Position numbers and translations under genes: made by a program
Notes under the pieces: generated by a model
Databases searched by the model: none
Told to the model about the DNA's origin: nothing
The model's input: only the letters and a program-made list of their open reading frames with translations
Shown: piece by piece, positions 44,347-53,074 of the stretch
Numbering within the stretch: position 1 is the stretch's first letter
Layout: every line of letters begins with the position of its first letter
Source: Sulfitobacter sp.
Lineage (GTDB): Bacteria > Pseudomonadota > Alphaproteobacteria > Rhodobacterales > Rhodobacteraceae
Direction of reading: 5' to 3'
DNA length: 64,000 nt
Assembly: GCA_017854855.1 (NCBI GenBank)
Contig: JAFMGZ010000017.1
Coordinates: 1 to 64,000 of the forward strand

Positions 44347-45267
44347 ATGACACAGCAGCATTGCATTCTTATCGGCGCACCCATGGATTGCGGCAAAGCC
44401 CGCAAGGGCTGTCTAATGGGGCCTGATGCTTACCGGACCGCCGGGCTTGGCCCCGCGCTGCAAAGCCTGGGCCATACCTTTGAGGATCGCGGCAATGTCG
44501 CCCCTGCCCCTTTCACCCCAAAGGACCACCCCCGTCTGGTCGCGCTTGAGGAAACGATTGCCTGGACCACCAGCCTTGCCACAGCCGCACAGAACGCTTT
44601 GGCCGATGGCATGCCGATCTTTATGGGCGGCGATCACGCCCTGTCGCTGGGCAGCGTGCTGGGTGCTATGCGCCATGCGGAAAAGGTCGGTCGGCCCTTG
44701 TTTGTCTTGTGGCTGGATGCGCATACCGATTTTCATACGCCCGATACGACCGACAGCGGTAATCTGCATGGCACCCCGCTTGGCTATGTGACGGGCCGCC
44801 CGGGGTTTACCGGCTTTCCCGTGATCACCACCCCGGTGCCGCATGAGAATGTGGCCATTATCGGACTGCGCTCTGTCGATGCGGCGGAACGGGCGGCGAT
44901 GCAGGACAGTGCGATCACCTATGTCGATATGCGCGAGATTGACGAAACCGGCATCGCGCGGCCACTGTCCAGCTTTCTGGACAAGGTCGCGGCGGCGGAT
45001 GGCATGCTGCATGTTTCGCTGGATGTTGATTTCCTTGATCCTGCCGTGGCCCCGGCCGTGGGGACAACGGTGCCCGGTGGTGCGACGGTCCGCGAGGGTC
45101 ATCTGGTCATGGAGATGCTGCACGACAGTGGCCTGATGACCTCACTTGATCTGGTCGAATTGAACCCGTTTCTGGATGAACGCGGGCGCACCGCCACTTT
45201 GATGGTCGATCTGGCCGCATCCGCATTGGGCCGTCGCGTCTTTGACCGGCCAACGCGGGCCTATTGA
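44347..45267 (+). CDS. rocF: Arginase
   Basis: Binuclear Mn2+ enzyme hydrolysing L-arginine to ornithine and urea. 306 aa. Metal-binding motifs: MGGDHALSLGS, LWLDAHTDFHTPDTT, and SLDVDFLDPAVAPAVGT; the GNLHGTPLGYVTG segment contains the substrate-side histidine. Agmatinase-type enzymes share these motifs, but the N-terminus (LIGAPMDCGKARKGCLMGP) and pairing with ornithine cyclodeaminase favour arginase. An AAAGGA site precedes the ATG. Confidence 0.92.
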   Translation: MTQQHCILIGAPMDCGKARKGCLMGPDAYRTAGLGPALQSLGHTFEDRGNVAPAPFTPKDHPRLVALEETIAWTTSLATAAQNALADGMPIFMGGDHALSLGSVLGAMRHAEKVGRPLFVLWLDAHTDFHTPDTTDSGNLHGTPLGYVTGRPGFTGFPVITTPVPHENVAIIGLRSVDAAERAAMQDSAITYVDMREIDETGIARPLSSFLDKVAAADGMLHVSLDVDFLDPAVAPAVGTTVPGGATVREGHLVMEMLHDSGLMTSLDLVELNPFLDERGRTATLMVDLAASALGRRVFDRPTRAY

Positions 45268-45275
45268 AAGAACAT

Positions 45276-46331
45276 ATGATGACCAACACGACCCCTTCCG
45301 CCAAGGCGCTGGTGCCTTTCGTATCCGTCGATCACATGATGAAACTGGTGCATCACATCGGCATCGAAGAGATGCTGCGCGGCATCGCCGATTATATCGA
45401 GACGGACTTCAAACGTTGGGAGTTGTTTGACAAGACCCCGCGTGTGGCAAGCCATTCTGACACCGGCGTGATTGAGCTGATGCCGACCTCGGACGGTGAT
45501 GTCTATGGGTTCAAATATGTCAACGGGCACCCGTCCAACACCGCAGACGGGCTGCAGACGGTCACGGCCTTTGGCCTTTTGGCGGATGTGGCGACCGGCT
45601 ATCCGGTGTTGCTGAGCGAGATGACATTGCTGACCGCCCTGCGCACAGCGGCGACATCGGCGCTGGTGGCGCGGGTGCTTGCCCCAAAGGGATCGCGGGT
45701 CATGGCAATGATCGGCAACGGGACGCAGTCCGAGTTCCAGTCGCTGGCCATGAAAACCATCGCCGGGATCGACGAGGTGCGCCTTTATGACATCGACCCT
45801 GCCGCCACGGCGAAATGTGCGGCCAACCTTGCGGGGCAAGGGTTGAAAGTGGTGTCCTGCACCTCTGCCCAGGACGCCATGCTGGGTGCGCAGATCATCA
45901 CCACCTGCACAGCGGACAAACAATACGCCACCATCCTGACCGATAACATGGTCGGTGCCGGCGTGCATATCAACGCGATCGGCGGGGATTGTCCGGGCAA
46001 GACAGAGCTTGCCCCGGCCATCCTGCACCGGTCTGAAATCTTTGTCGAATACCCCGAACAGACACGGATTGAGGGTGAAATTCAGCAAGTTGCGGCAGAT
46101 CACCCCGTTACCGAATTCTGGAAGGTGCTGACCGGTCAGGCCAAGGGCCGCCGCGATGATCAGCAGATCACGCTTTTTGACAGCGTGGGCTTTGCGATCG
46201 AAGACTTCTCGGCGCTGCGCTATGTCAGGGACCAGATCGCAGGCACGGGGCTTTTCCATCCGCTGGACCTGTTGGCAGACCCTGATGACCCCCGCGATCT
46301 TTTTGGCATGTTGCAACGCGCCAAGGCCTGA
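45276..46331 (+). CDS. Ornithine cyclodeaminase
   Basis: 351 aa from ATG 45276 (ATG 45279 equally possible; a TTG at 45264 is less likely). NAD-dependent mu-crystallin family: substrate-side GFKYVNGHPSNTADGLQTV and PVLLSEMTLLTALRTAATSA, NAD-binding MIGNGTQSEFQSLAM, and VGAGVHINAIGGDCPGKTEL. Converts ornithine to proline and ammonia, so together with arginase it turns arginine into proline, urea and ammonia. Begins 8 bp after the arginase stop. Long form (about 350 aa) typical of the ArcB-type subfamily. Confidence 0.92.
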   Translation: MMTNTTPSAKALVPFVSVDHMMKLVHHIGIEEMLRGIADYIETDFKRWELFDKTPRVASHSDTGVIELMPTSDGDVYGFKYVNGHPSNTADGLQTVTAFGLLADVATGYPVLLSEMTLLTALRTAATSALVARVLAPKGSRVMAMIGNGTQSEFQSLAMKTIAGIDEVRLYDIDPAATAKCAANLAGQGLKVVSCTSAQDAMLGAQIITTCTADKQYATILTDNMVGAGVHINAIGGDCPGKTELAPAILHRSEIFVEYPEQTRIEGEIQQVAADHPVTEFWKVLTGQAKGRRDDQQITLFDSVGFAIEDFSALRYVRDQIAGTGLFHPLDLLADPDDPRDLFGMLQRAKA

Positions 46332-46359
46332 GGGTGCCAGCGCTGCAGGCTAATGGCCG

Positions 46360-47535
46360 TCAGCCCTGATCTGGCCCTGCGGTCACGTCATATCCATAAA
46401 GCCAGTCAAATGCCCCGATCATCCGGCCGGGGGCAAGGGTACTGGCAAGCCGCAGCCCCATATGTGCAGCCGTGCGCAGCAGGCCCGGATGCAGATGATA
46501 GCGGGCTGCGTTCTTTTCGGCGGCACGGACCACACGGGTGACCCGCGCGATGCGCGTCTGTTGGTATCGCGCCAGCCCATCGCCCCTGCCGCTGGTCGCG
46601 GCCCTGGCCAGCGCCCAGGCATCCTCAAGCGCCAAATTGGCCCCCTGTGCCAGAAAGGGCAGCGTTGGATGCGCGGCATCCCCCAGCAAGGCGACACCCT
46701 CCTTGTGCCAGCATTGGGCCACAGGATGCAGATGCAGCCCCCATAGGGTGACCTGCTGCACCGCCTGCACCATCTGGGCTACAGGCCCGCCAAATTCAGC
46801 AAAAGCGGCACATAGATGCGCGGGATCATCCGCGTGGTTCCAGCCCTCGGGTGCCCAATCTGTGCGTTCCTCGACGGCCACAAGATTGATCAGCTGCCCG
46901 CCGCGCAAGGGATAGCTGACCAGATGCCGCCCCGGTCCCATGTGCACATGCGCTTCGGGCGGATGGTTGATGGTATTGGGGATCGTGGCACGCCAGGCCA
47001 CCTGCCCTGAAAACGCCGCGACATCAGGCCCGTTCAGTACTGGTCGCGCCACAGAATGGATCCCGTCCGCCACGACAACCAGTTCCGCCCTTTGGATGCG
47101 GCCATTGGCCATCTGAACCTGCGCAATGGGACCGGGCCTGACGCTGGCCACCTGTGCCCCCATCTCAAAGGTCACATTGCCGCGCTTTGCCGCGCCCGCC
47201 AGCATGTCAATCAGATCAGCACGGTGGACAAAGTAATATTTCTGCTCAGGTCGCAGCCGGGCAAGGTCCAGCCGCGCCACTGTGGCCCCATGCCTGAAGT
47301 CGCGCAGGACCACCGCCTGCGCCTGAACGGCAGATTTGGTTTTCAACGCCGCCTCCAGCCCCAAGGCACGCAGAACCGCAAGGCCATTGGGGCTGACCTG
47401 CAGCCCGGCCCCCACTTCGCGCAGGGACTGGGCCTGTTCCAGCAATGTCACCGCAACACCGCGCCGGGCCAAAGCGGCGGCCGTCGCCAGCCCGCCGATC
47501 CCACCGCCGACAACAATCGCATTTGAGATACTCAT
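46360..47535 (-). CDS. FAD-dependent aromatic monooxygenase (salicylate hydroxylase-like)
   Basis: 391-residue class A flavoprotein monooxygenase. Motifs in order: VVGGGIGGLATAAALARRGV with LLEQ (FAD ADP-moiety), VVVADGIHSVARP (DG motif), and LLGDAAHPTLPFLAQGANLA (GD motif). Closest in feel to 3-hydroxybenzoate 6-hydroxylase/salicylate 1-hydroxylase proteins. No ring-cleavage genes are adjacent, so the substrate is open; other members act on kynurenine, nicotinate or quinones. Convergent with the ornithine cyclodeaminase gene. Confidence 0.85.
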   Translation of the reverse strand: MSISNAIVVGGGIGGLATAAALARRGVAVTLLEQAQSLREVGAGLQVSPNGLAVLRALGLEAALKTKSAVQAQAVVLRDFRHGATVARLDLARLRPEQKYYFVHRADLIDMLAGAAKRGNVTFEMGAQVASVRPGPIAQVQMANGRIQRAELVVVADGIHSVARPVLNGPDVAAFSGQVAWRATIPNTINHPPEAHVHMGPGRHLVSYPLRGGQLINLVAVEERTDWAPEGWNHADDPAHLCAAFAEFGGPVAQMVQAVQQVTLWGLHLHPVAQCWHKEGVALLGDAAHPTLPFLAQGANLALEDAWALARAATSGRGDGLARYQQTRIARVTRVVRAAEKNAARYHLHPGLLRTAAHMGLRLASTLAPGRMIGAFDWLYGYDVTAGPDQG

Positions 47536-47631
47536 TCTTTTTCCTTGCTGCCCAGCCCGACACCGCAGCGCCGCGTGTTTTACACGTTTTATTCACCGAC
47601 AAGCGAGTCTTCCGCCCCAAAGTGGCGGCAT

Positions 47632-47667
47632 AAAAACAAAAACGCCAGAGGAGAGCCCCTGGCGTTT
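47632..47667 (-). terminator. Rho-independent terminator of dksA
   Basis: Read on the minus strand: arms AACGCCAGGGG and CCTCTGGCGTT (11 pairs, one G-U) with loop CTCT, then TTTGTTTTTA. It lies 33 nt past the dksA stop. Confidence 0.85.
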
Positions 47668-47699
47668 CGTATTCTTTGCCTGCGATGCGATCAAACAGA

Positions 47700-48122
47700 T
47701 CAATCGTCGCGGTGCACTTTCTCGCGGCGCTCGTGCTTTTCCTGTGCCTCAAGGCTCATCGTGGCGATGGGCCGGGCATCCAGACGCTTGAGTGAGATCG
47801 GTTCGCCCGTCACAGAGCAATACCCGAATTCGCCCTCTTCAATGCGGCGCAACGCGGCGTCGATCTTTCCGACCAGCTTGCGTGCACGATCACGGGTGCG
47901 CAGCTCAAGCGCGCGATCGGTTTCTTCTGATGCGCGGTCTGCAACATCCGGAATATTGCGTGTGCCGTCCTGCAACCCCTCGATGGTGTCGCGGCTGCCC
48001 TCAATCAGTTCAGCTTTCCAATTCAGCAGCTTGCGGCGAAAGTATTCGATCTGCCGATCATTCATGAACGGCTCGTCCTCAGCCGGATAATATTCATCCG
48101 GCAGGAAAACTTCCTGTTTCAT
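47700..48122 (-). CDS. dksA: RNA polymerase-binding factor DksA, cysteine-depleted type
   Basis: 140 aa from ATG 48122 (MKQEVFLPDEYYPAEDEPFM). Binds the RNA polymerase secondary channel with ppGpp. The coiled-coil tip acidic motif is intact (DVADRASEETD, the DxxDxA pattern) and the basic second helix follows (LELRTRDRARKLVGKIDAAL). In the globular domain only one of the four zinc-finger cysteines remains: FGYCSVTGEPI where CxxC is expected, and ATMSLEAQEK where the second CxxC would be. Rhodobacter sphaeroides has a functional DksA of this kind, so activity is likely. Confidence 0.92.
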   Translation of the reverse strand: MKQEVFLPDEYYPAEDEPFMNDRQIEYFRRKLLNWKAELIEGSRDTIEGLQDGTRNIPDVADRASEETDRALELRTRDRARKLVGKIDAALRRIEEGEFGYCSVTGEPISLKRLDARPIATMSLEAQEKHERREKVHRDD

Positions 48123-48289
48123 AGTTTGTCCCTCAACAGTTTTTAGTCCTGGCATTCGAGACACGTCTCCCCGTGTTCGTCCCTGCCGCAGCGTCTATCC
48201 TAGCGTTGGCGAATTGTCACTACACAATCCCTTTGATTTTTGGTTAAACAGGCCAACATGCATGGTCGAGTACAGGATTTATATTCAAG

Positions 48290-49129
48290 ATGAAATTTCA
48301 AGGCACCGCTGATTATGTCGCAACAGACGATCTTACCATCGCTGTAAATGCGGCGGTAACGCTGGAACGGCCCCTGTTGGTCAAGGGCGAGCCCGGCACC
48401 GGCAAAACGGAGCTGGCCAAGCAGGTGTCAACGGCCCTTGGCCTGCGGATGATTGAATGGAACATCAAATCCACAACCCGCGCGCAGCAAGGTCTGTATG
48501 AATATGACGCGGTCAGCCGCCTGCGCGACAGCCAGTTGGGCGAAGAACGCGTGCATGACGTCAAGAACTACATCCGGAAAGGCAAGCTTTGGGAGGCTTT
48601 TGAAGCTGACGAGAAAGTTGTCTTGCTGATTGATGAGATCGACAAGGCCGATATCGAGTTTCCCAACGACCTTCTGCAAGAGCTCGATAAGATGGAGTTC
48701 TACGTCTATGAAACGGGCGAGACGATCAAGGCCGACAATCGTCCCATCGTCATCATTACATCCAACAACGAAAAGGAACTGCCCGACGCCTTTCTGCGGC
48801 GCTGTTTCTTTCACTACATCCGCTTTCCCGAGATGGAGACACTGAAAAAGATCGTCGAAGTCCATCATCCGGGGATCAAGGAAACCCTGCTGACCACGGC
48901 GCTGACCCAGTTCTACGAGATCCGCGATCAACAGGGGCTCAAGAAAAAACCATCCACGTCCGAGGTGCTGGACTGGCTCAAGCTGCTGCTGGCCGAAGAT
49001 CTGGATGCGGCTGATCTGAAAAAAGACGGCACATCCGCCCTGCCCAAGCTGCATGGTGCCTTGCTCAAGAACGAGCAGGACGTGCATTTGTTTGAACGGC
49101 TGGCCTTTATGGCACGCGGTCAAAGGTAG
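48290..49129 (+). CDS. MoxR family AAA+ ATPase
   Basis: 279 aa. Walker A KGEPGTGKTELAKQV, Walker B VVLLIDEIDKADIEFPNDLL, sensor 1 PIVIITSNNEKELPDAFLRR with arginine finger, and the C-terminal lid (STSEVLDWLKLLLAEDL). MoxR ATPases work with von Willebrand A proteins as chaperones for metal-centre insertion or complex assembly. The CoxE-type VWA partner is encoded about 1.9 kb downstream on the same strand. Confidence 0.92.
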   Translation: MKFQGTADYVATDDLTIAVNAAVTLERPLLVKGEPGTGKTELAKQVSTALGLRMIEWNIKSTTRAQQGLYEYDAVSRLRDSQLGEERVHDVKNYIRKGKLWEAFEADEKVVLLIDEIDKADIEFPNDLLQELDKMEFYVYETGETIKADNRPIVIITSNNEKELPDAFLRRCFFHYIRFPEMETLKKIVEVHHPGIKETLLTTALTQFYEIRDQQGLKKKPSTSEVLDWLKLLLAEDLDAADLKKDGTSALPKLHGALLKNEQDVHLFERLAFMARGQR

Positions 49130-49457
49130 CGATTTGCCCTGTCCGTAAAGGGTTTGTGCCTCTGCGCGGCCGGACATTGGCTGCGCAGACAACTGCCCGA
49201 CTGGCGCGTCAAGAATGGCCGCCAGTTTGCGCCTGCGCATCTTAAATGCTTGCCACATTACGAAAAATATGCCCCTAATATGTCTCAATTGCTCCCTAGA
49301 ATGGTCCGGAACAAAGGCGATAAGAGCTGAAATCCAACGCTCAAAAGGGCAGGCAAGCAGTTATGACAGTTAAATCGTTTGGTTCTGTGCACGCAATTGG
49401 CGCGATGGCAGATCAGTTTTTTGCGCCAAGACTTTCAAACAACAATCAGGTGGCATC
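49130..49457 (+). promoter_or_regulatory. Gap before the lipoprotein gene; leader region
   Basis: 328 bases. The first half has no ORF with a ribosome site and shows no clear terminator. The AT-richer part from about 49240 probably holds the promoter of the lipoprotein operon. It ends in the 32-codon ORF listed separately. Confidence 0.35.
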
Positions 49458-49461
49458 ATGA
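49363..49461 (+). CDS. Possible 32-residue peptide coupled to the DUF2927 gene
   Basis: ATG at 49363, TGA at 49459-49461, overlapping the next ATG (49458) in the ATGA manner. The product is MTVKSFGSVHAIGAMADQFF followed by APRLSNNNQVAS. A GGGCAGG stretch lies about 9 nt upstream. The overlap is the same coupling style as most gene pairs in this window. Short ORFs arise easily by chance, so it remains tentative; function unknown. Confidence 0.35.
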   Translation: MTVKSFGSVHAIGAMADQFFAPRLSNNNQVAS

Positions 49462-50816
49462 AAGCGCGCAGTGTCCTTCCGCTTGTGCTTTTGTTGAACG
49501 CCTGTGTCCCTGCCTCGCAGCCCGATGTCGCGACCAGGGCCAGCTTTGCGCAGAGCGATCTGCCTGCCATGAAAAGCTTTGCACAGAGCAGGCCTGCGGC
49601 ACCGCGCAAGTCCAACAATGATCTGGCCCTGGATTTCATCGAACTTTCCTTTCAAATGGAAAGCGGGCGCAGGTTGCCTGTGCTCACAAGGTTCGAGACG
49701 CCCATTACCGTGCGCGTCACAGGCCGGGCACCGGCGTCATTGGGTCCTGATCTGAACCGCCTGATGTCGCGGCTGCGCAGCGAAGCGCGGATTGACATCA
49801 GCCAGACCAATTCGCCCGCAGCAAACATCACGATCCAGGCGGTCAGCCGCAATGACATTCGCAAGGTGCTGCCGCAGGCTGCGTGTTTCGTGGCCCCCAA
49901 TGTCAGTTCTTTGGACGAATACCGCAGCGTGCGGCGCAAGCCCCAGACCAATTGGTCCTTGCTGCAAAAGCGCGAAAAGCTGGCCATCTTCCTGCCCAAT
50001 GATGCCAGCCCCCAAGAGGTGCGCGATTGCCTTCATGAGGAACTGGCACAGGCCATGGGGCCGTTGAACGATCTCTACCGCCTGCCCGATTCCGTGTTTA
50101 ACGACGACAATGTGCATACTGTGCTGACCGGCTTTGATATGTTGATCTTGCGGGCCTATTATGATCCTGCGCTGCGCTCTGGGATGACCCGTGGCCAGGT
50201 GGCTGCGGCCCTTCCTGGCATTCTTGCCCGGATCAATCCGGCAGGCGAAAACCGTCCGGCCCGTTTTGCCACAAGAACACCGCGCGCCTGGAGCAAGGCG
50301 ATCCAGACCGCACTTGGGTCCTCCATCTCGCAAGGTGGTCGCGTCACGGCCGCCAAGGAAGCGATCCGCATTGCCACCGCCATGGGCTGGCAGGATCACC
50401 GCCGCGCATTTGCGCATTATGCAATGGGCCGGGTCTTGCAAACCACGGATGCCGAGGCCGCCCATAGTCATTACCTTGCCGCTGACCGCTTTTATGCCGG
50501 CTCCTCGGGAACCGCCCTGCACCGCGCCTATGTCGCCACGCAATTGTCGGCCTATGCCATCACCAAGGGCCAGGGCGAAGAAGCGCTGCGGCTGATTGCC
50601 CCACATATCGAGGCATCCCAGCGCAACGAGAACGCGGCCCTGCTGTCCACCCTGCTTTTGCTGCGCTCCGAAGCACTGGAGCTGGTCAACCGCCATGCCG
50701 AAGCGCGCAGCGTCAGGCTGGACAGTATCGGCTGGGCAAGATACGGCTTTGGTCCAGACTGGGCTGTGCGGGCCAAATTGCGTGAGATTGCATCCTTGAA
50801 CCCGCTCAAGAGGTAA
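49458..50816 (+). CDS. DUF2927 lipoprotein
   Basis: 452 aa with a lipoprotein signal: hydrophobic VLPLVLLLNA followed by lipobox cysteine at residue 16 (LLNACVP). Residues ~55-270 form the DUF2927 region (DLALDFIELSFQMESGRRLP, CLHEELAQAMGPLNDLYRLP; the HEELAQ helix resembles a metallopeptidase zinc helix). Residues ~295-445 look like TPR repeats (AAKEAIRIATAMGWQDHRRA, LLRSEALELVNRHAEARSV). Envelope location is likely; function unknown. It lies between MoxR and VWA genes, suggesting a shared task. Confidence 0.8.
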   Translation: MKARSVLPLVLLLNACVPASQPDVATRASFAQSDLPAMKSFAQSRPAAPRKSNNDLALDFIELSFQMESGRRLPVLTRFETPITVRVTGRAPASLGPDLNRLMSRLRSEARIDISQTNSPAANITIQAVSRNDIRKVLPQAACFVAPNVSSLDEYRSVRRKPQTNWSLLQKREKLAIFLPNDASPQEVRDCLHEELAQAMGPLNDLYRLPDSVFNDDNVHTVLTGFDMLILRAYYDPALRSGMTRGQVAAALPGILARINPAGENRPARFATRTPRAWSKAIQTALGSSISQGGRVTAAKEAIRIATAMGWQDHRRAFAHYAMGRVLQTTDAEAAHSHYLAADRFYAGSSGTALHRAYVATQLSAYAITKGQGEEALRLIAPHIEASQRNENAALLSTLLLLRSEALELVNRHAEARSVRLDSIGWARYGFGPDWAVRAKLREIASLNPLKR

Positions 50817-50832
50817 AAGGCTAAGGGCACAC

Positions 50833-51003
50833 ATGATTATCATCATCTCGGGTTTGTTGGGTGCGCTGATTGGCGGGAACACAGCCCGCAAGCGCAAGGG
50901 CAACCGCAAGGATATCGCACAATATGCGGGTGGCTATGCGATGGCCTTCATGATCGTGGGCTTGGTGATCACCGTCTTTATTGACCGGATGCTGGCGGGC
51001 TGA
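50833..51003 (+). CDS. 56-residue membrane protein, unknown
   Basis: ATG at 50833 after AAGGG, TGA at 51001-51003, five bases before the VWA gene. The product begins MIIIISGLLGALIGGNTARK, continues RKGNRKDIAQYAGGYAMAFM and ends IVGLVITVFIDRMLAG. Two hydrophobic helices flank a strongly basic loop (ARKRKGNRKD), predicting a hairpin with the loop in the cytoplasm. The tight spacing on both sides supports expression with the lipoprotein and VWA genes. I do not know a family name. Confidence 0.7.
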   Translation: MIIIISGLLGALIGGNTARKRKGNRKDIAQYAGGYAMAFMIVGLVITVFIDRMLAG

Positions 51004-51008
51004 CGCGG

Positions 51009-52196
51009 ATGTTCCTGCCCTTCTTTGATCAGCTTCGCGCCCATAAGGTTCCCGTTTCAATGCGGGAATTCTTGGCGTTTCTGGACGGTATGGCGGCAGG
51101 CATCGCCACCTATGATGTCGAGGCGTTCTATTACCTTGCCCGTGTGTCGATGGTCAAAGACGAACGCAACATCGACAAATTCGATCAGGCTTTTGCGGCG
51201 GCCTTCAAGGGGCTGGAAAACATATCCTTTGACGACGTGCTGGAAGCGGTCGAAATTCCGCGCGAATGGCTGGAAAAGATGGCTGAAAAGCATCTGTCGG
51301 CCGAGGAAAAGGCCCAGATCGAAGCCATGGGTGGTTTTGACAAGCTGATGGAGACGCTGAAAAAGCGGCTTGAGGAACAAAAAGGCCGCCATCAGGGGGG
51401 CAACAAATGGGTCGGCACTGCTGGCACCTCGCCTTTTGGCGCATATGGCTACAACCCCGAAGGCGTGCGTGTAGGCCAAAAGGAATCCCGTCACCAAAGG
51501 GCTGTAAAGGTCTGGGACAAGCGCGAGTTCAAGAACCTCGATGACACAGTCGAGCTGGGCACACGCAACATCAAGGTTGCATTGAAACGCCTGCGCCGCT
51601 GGGCGCGCGATGGTGCCCAGGAAGAGCTGGATCTGAACGGGACAATCCGGGCCACGGCCGAACATGGCTATCTTGACGTGAAAACCCGGCCTGAACGCCG
51701 CAATGCGGTAAAGGTTCTGTTGTTCCTTGATATTGGCGGCTCCATGGACCCGCATGTCAAAGTGGTTGAGGAATTGTTTTCCGCAGCCAAGGCCGAGTTC
51801 AAGCATCTTGAATATTTCTATTTTCACAATTGCCTTTACGAAGGCGTGTGGAAAGACAATCGCCGCCGCTGGGACGAACAGATGCTTACCCACGAGGTTC
51901 TGCGCACCTATGGGCCCGATTACAAATGTATCTTTGTGGGCGATGCCTCCATGTCGCCCTATGAGGTCGCCTATCCCGGTGGGGCCAATGAACATTGGAA
52001 CGCCGAGGCGGGATCGGTTTGGCTGTCGCGTGCGCGCGATCAATGGAAAAGTAATCTGTGGATCAATCCGGTCCCAGAGAAATACTGGCCTTATACCCAG
52101 TCGATCAGCATGATCCGCGAAATATTTGGCCCCGATGCGATGGTCCCCATGACCCTCGAAGGGCTGAGCCGCGGGATCAAGGAACTGACGCGCTAA
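51009..52196 (+). CDS. CoxE-like VWA domain protein
   Basis: 395 aa. The N-terminal half is helical and charged (CoxE/DUF58-like: VPVSMREFLAFLDGMAAGIA, EEKAQIEAMGGFDKLMETLK). The C-terminal VWA domain has the MIDAS-type motif LLFLDIGGSMDPHVKV (D-x-G-x-S) and CIFVGDASMSPYEVAYP. Expected cytoplasmic partner of the MoxR ATPase upstream; in other systems such pairs load metals or mature enzymes (CO dehydrogenase, methanol dehydrogenase, RuBisCO), but none of those is encoded here. Confidence 0.88.
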   Translation: MFLPFFDQLRAHKVPVSMREFLAFLDGMAAGIATYDVEAFYYLARVSMVKDERNIDKFDQAFAAAFKGLENISFDDVLEAVEIPREWLEKMAEKHLSAEEKAQIEAMGGFDKLMETLKKRLEEQKGRHQGGNKWVGTAGTSPFGAYGYNPEGVRVGQKESRHQRAVKVWDKREFKNLDDTVELGTRNIKVALKRLRRWARDGAQEELDLNGTIRATAEHGYLDVKTRPERRNAVKVLLFLDIGGSMDPHVKVVEELFSAAKAEFKHLEYFYFHNCLYEGVWKDNRRRWDEQMLTHEVLRTYGPDYKCIFVGDASMSPYEVAYPGGANEHWNAEAGSVWLSRARDQWKSNLWINPVPEKYWPYTQSISMIREIFGPDAMVPMTLEGLSRGIKELTR

Positions 52197-52360
52197 GGCC
52201 CATTGGGCCCCCTTTGCATGGTGAATGACGCGCAGCGATGCCGGGGGGCGGGTACCCTGCCCCGTTTCGCATCCTGCCGCCTATGCATCCGCCCCGAAAT
52301 ACCAGGTCACAATGATGCAAGACCGCTTGCCCTTCTGATCGCAGCGCCCATATTAGGTTC

Positions 52361-53050
52361 ATGATACGCGTCTTTCCAATTCTTCTCGTGGTGGTCTACG
52401 GGCTGATCATGTACCGGTTTTCGGCCTGGCGCACCGCGCGGGAGCTGGATGCAAGATCGACTGAACTGGTCGATCCGGCATTAAAGGGCGTGATCGACCG
52501 GCTGGCAAAGGCGCTCGACCTGCCGCGCATCAAGGTGTTCATCTATGAAATTGACCCGGTAAACGGTTTGGCTGCCCCGGACGGGCGCATTTTCGTGACC
52601 CGTGGGTTCTATAACAAGTTTCGCGCAGGCGAGGTCAGCGCAGATGAATTGGGCAGTGTGATTGCCCATGAACTGGGGCATGTGGCCCTGGGCCATTCCC
52701 GCCGCCGGATGATAGATTTTTCCGGCCAGAACGCGCTGCGCACTGTGCTGGCGATGGTGCTGGGTCGGTTCATCCCTTTTGCGGGGATGTGGATCGCGAA
52801 TTTCCTGACCACATTGCTGGCTGCCCGGCTGTCGCGCAGCGACGAATATGAGGCAGATGCCTATGCGGCGGCCTTGCTGACCAAGGCGGGCATCGGTGTC
52901 GCCCCCCAGATTTCACTGTTCAAGAAACTTGAGGCGCTGACCCAGTCAAACGCAGGCACGGCACCTGCCTGGCTCTTGAGCCATCCCAAGACCGAAGAAC
53001 GGATCACCGCGCTGCAAAAGCTGCAAAAGCGTTGGGTGACAAAGACTTAG
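52361..53050 (+). CDS. M48 family metalloprotease
   Basis: 229 aa, beginning with one transmembrane helix (VFPILLVVVYGLIMYRF) and a soluble zinc protease domain: VIAHELGHVALGHSRRRM (HExxH) and the third ligand glutamate in SRSDEYEADAYAAALL. A second hydrophobic stretch (AGMWIANFLTTLLAARL) lies between them. Short compared with HtpX (about 290) and resembling single-domain M48 membrane proteases in quality control. The 164-bp gap upstream holds a degenerate GC-rich palindromic stretch. Confidence 0.87.
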   Translation: MIRVFPILLVVVYGLIMYRFSAWRTARELDARSTELVDPALKGVIDRLAKALDLPRIKVFIYEIDPVNGLAAPDGRIFVTRGFYNKFRAGEVSADELGSVIAHELGHVALGHSRRRMIDFSGQNALRTVLAMVLGRFIPFAGMWIANFLTTLLAARLSRSDEYEADAYAAALLTKAGIGVAPQISLFKKLEALTQSNAGTAPAWLLSHPKTEERITALQKLQKRWVTKT

Positions 53051-53054
53051 GCCC

Positions 53055-53074
53055 AAGCATTCCAAAAAATGCTT
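53055..53074. terminator. Small hairpin between convergent genes
   Basis: AAGCATT and AATGCTT arms (7 bp) around six bases in the 23-bp convergent gap between the M48 protease and PIN genes. Followed by only one T on the plus strand; weak. Confidence 0.35.
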
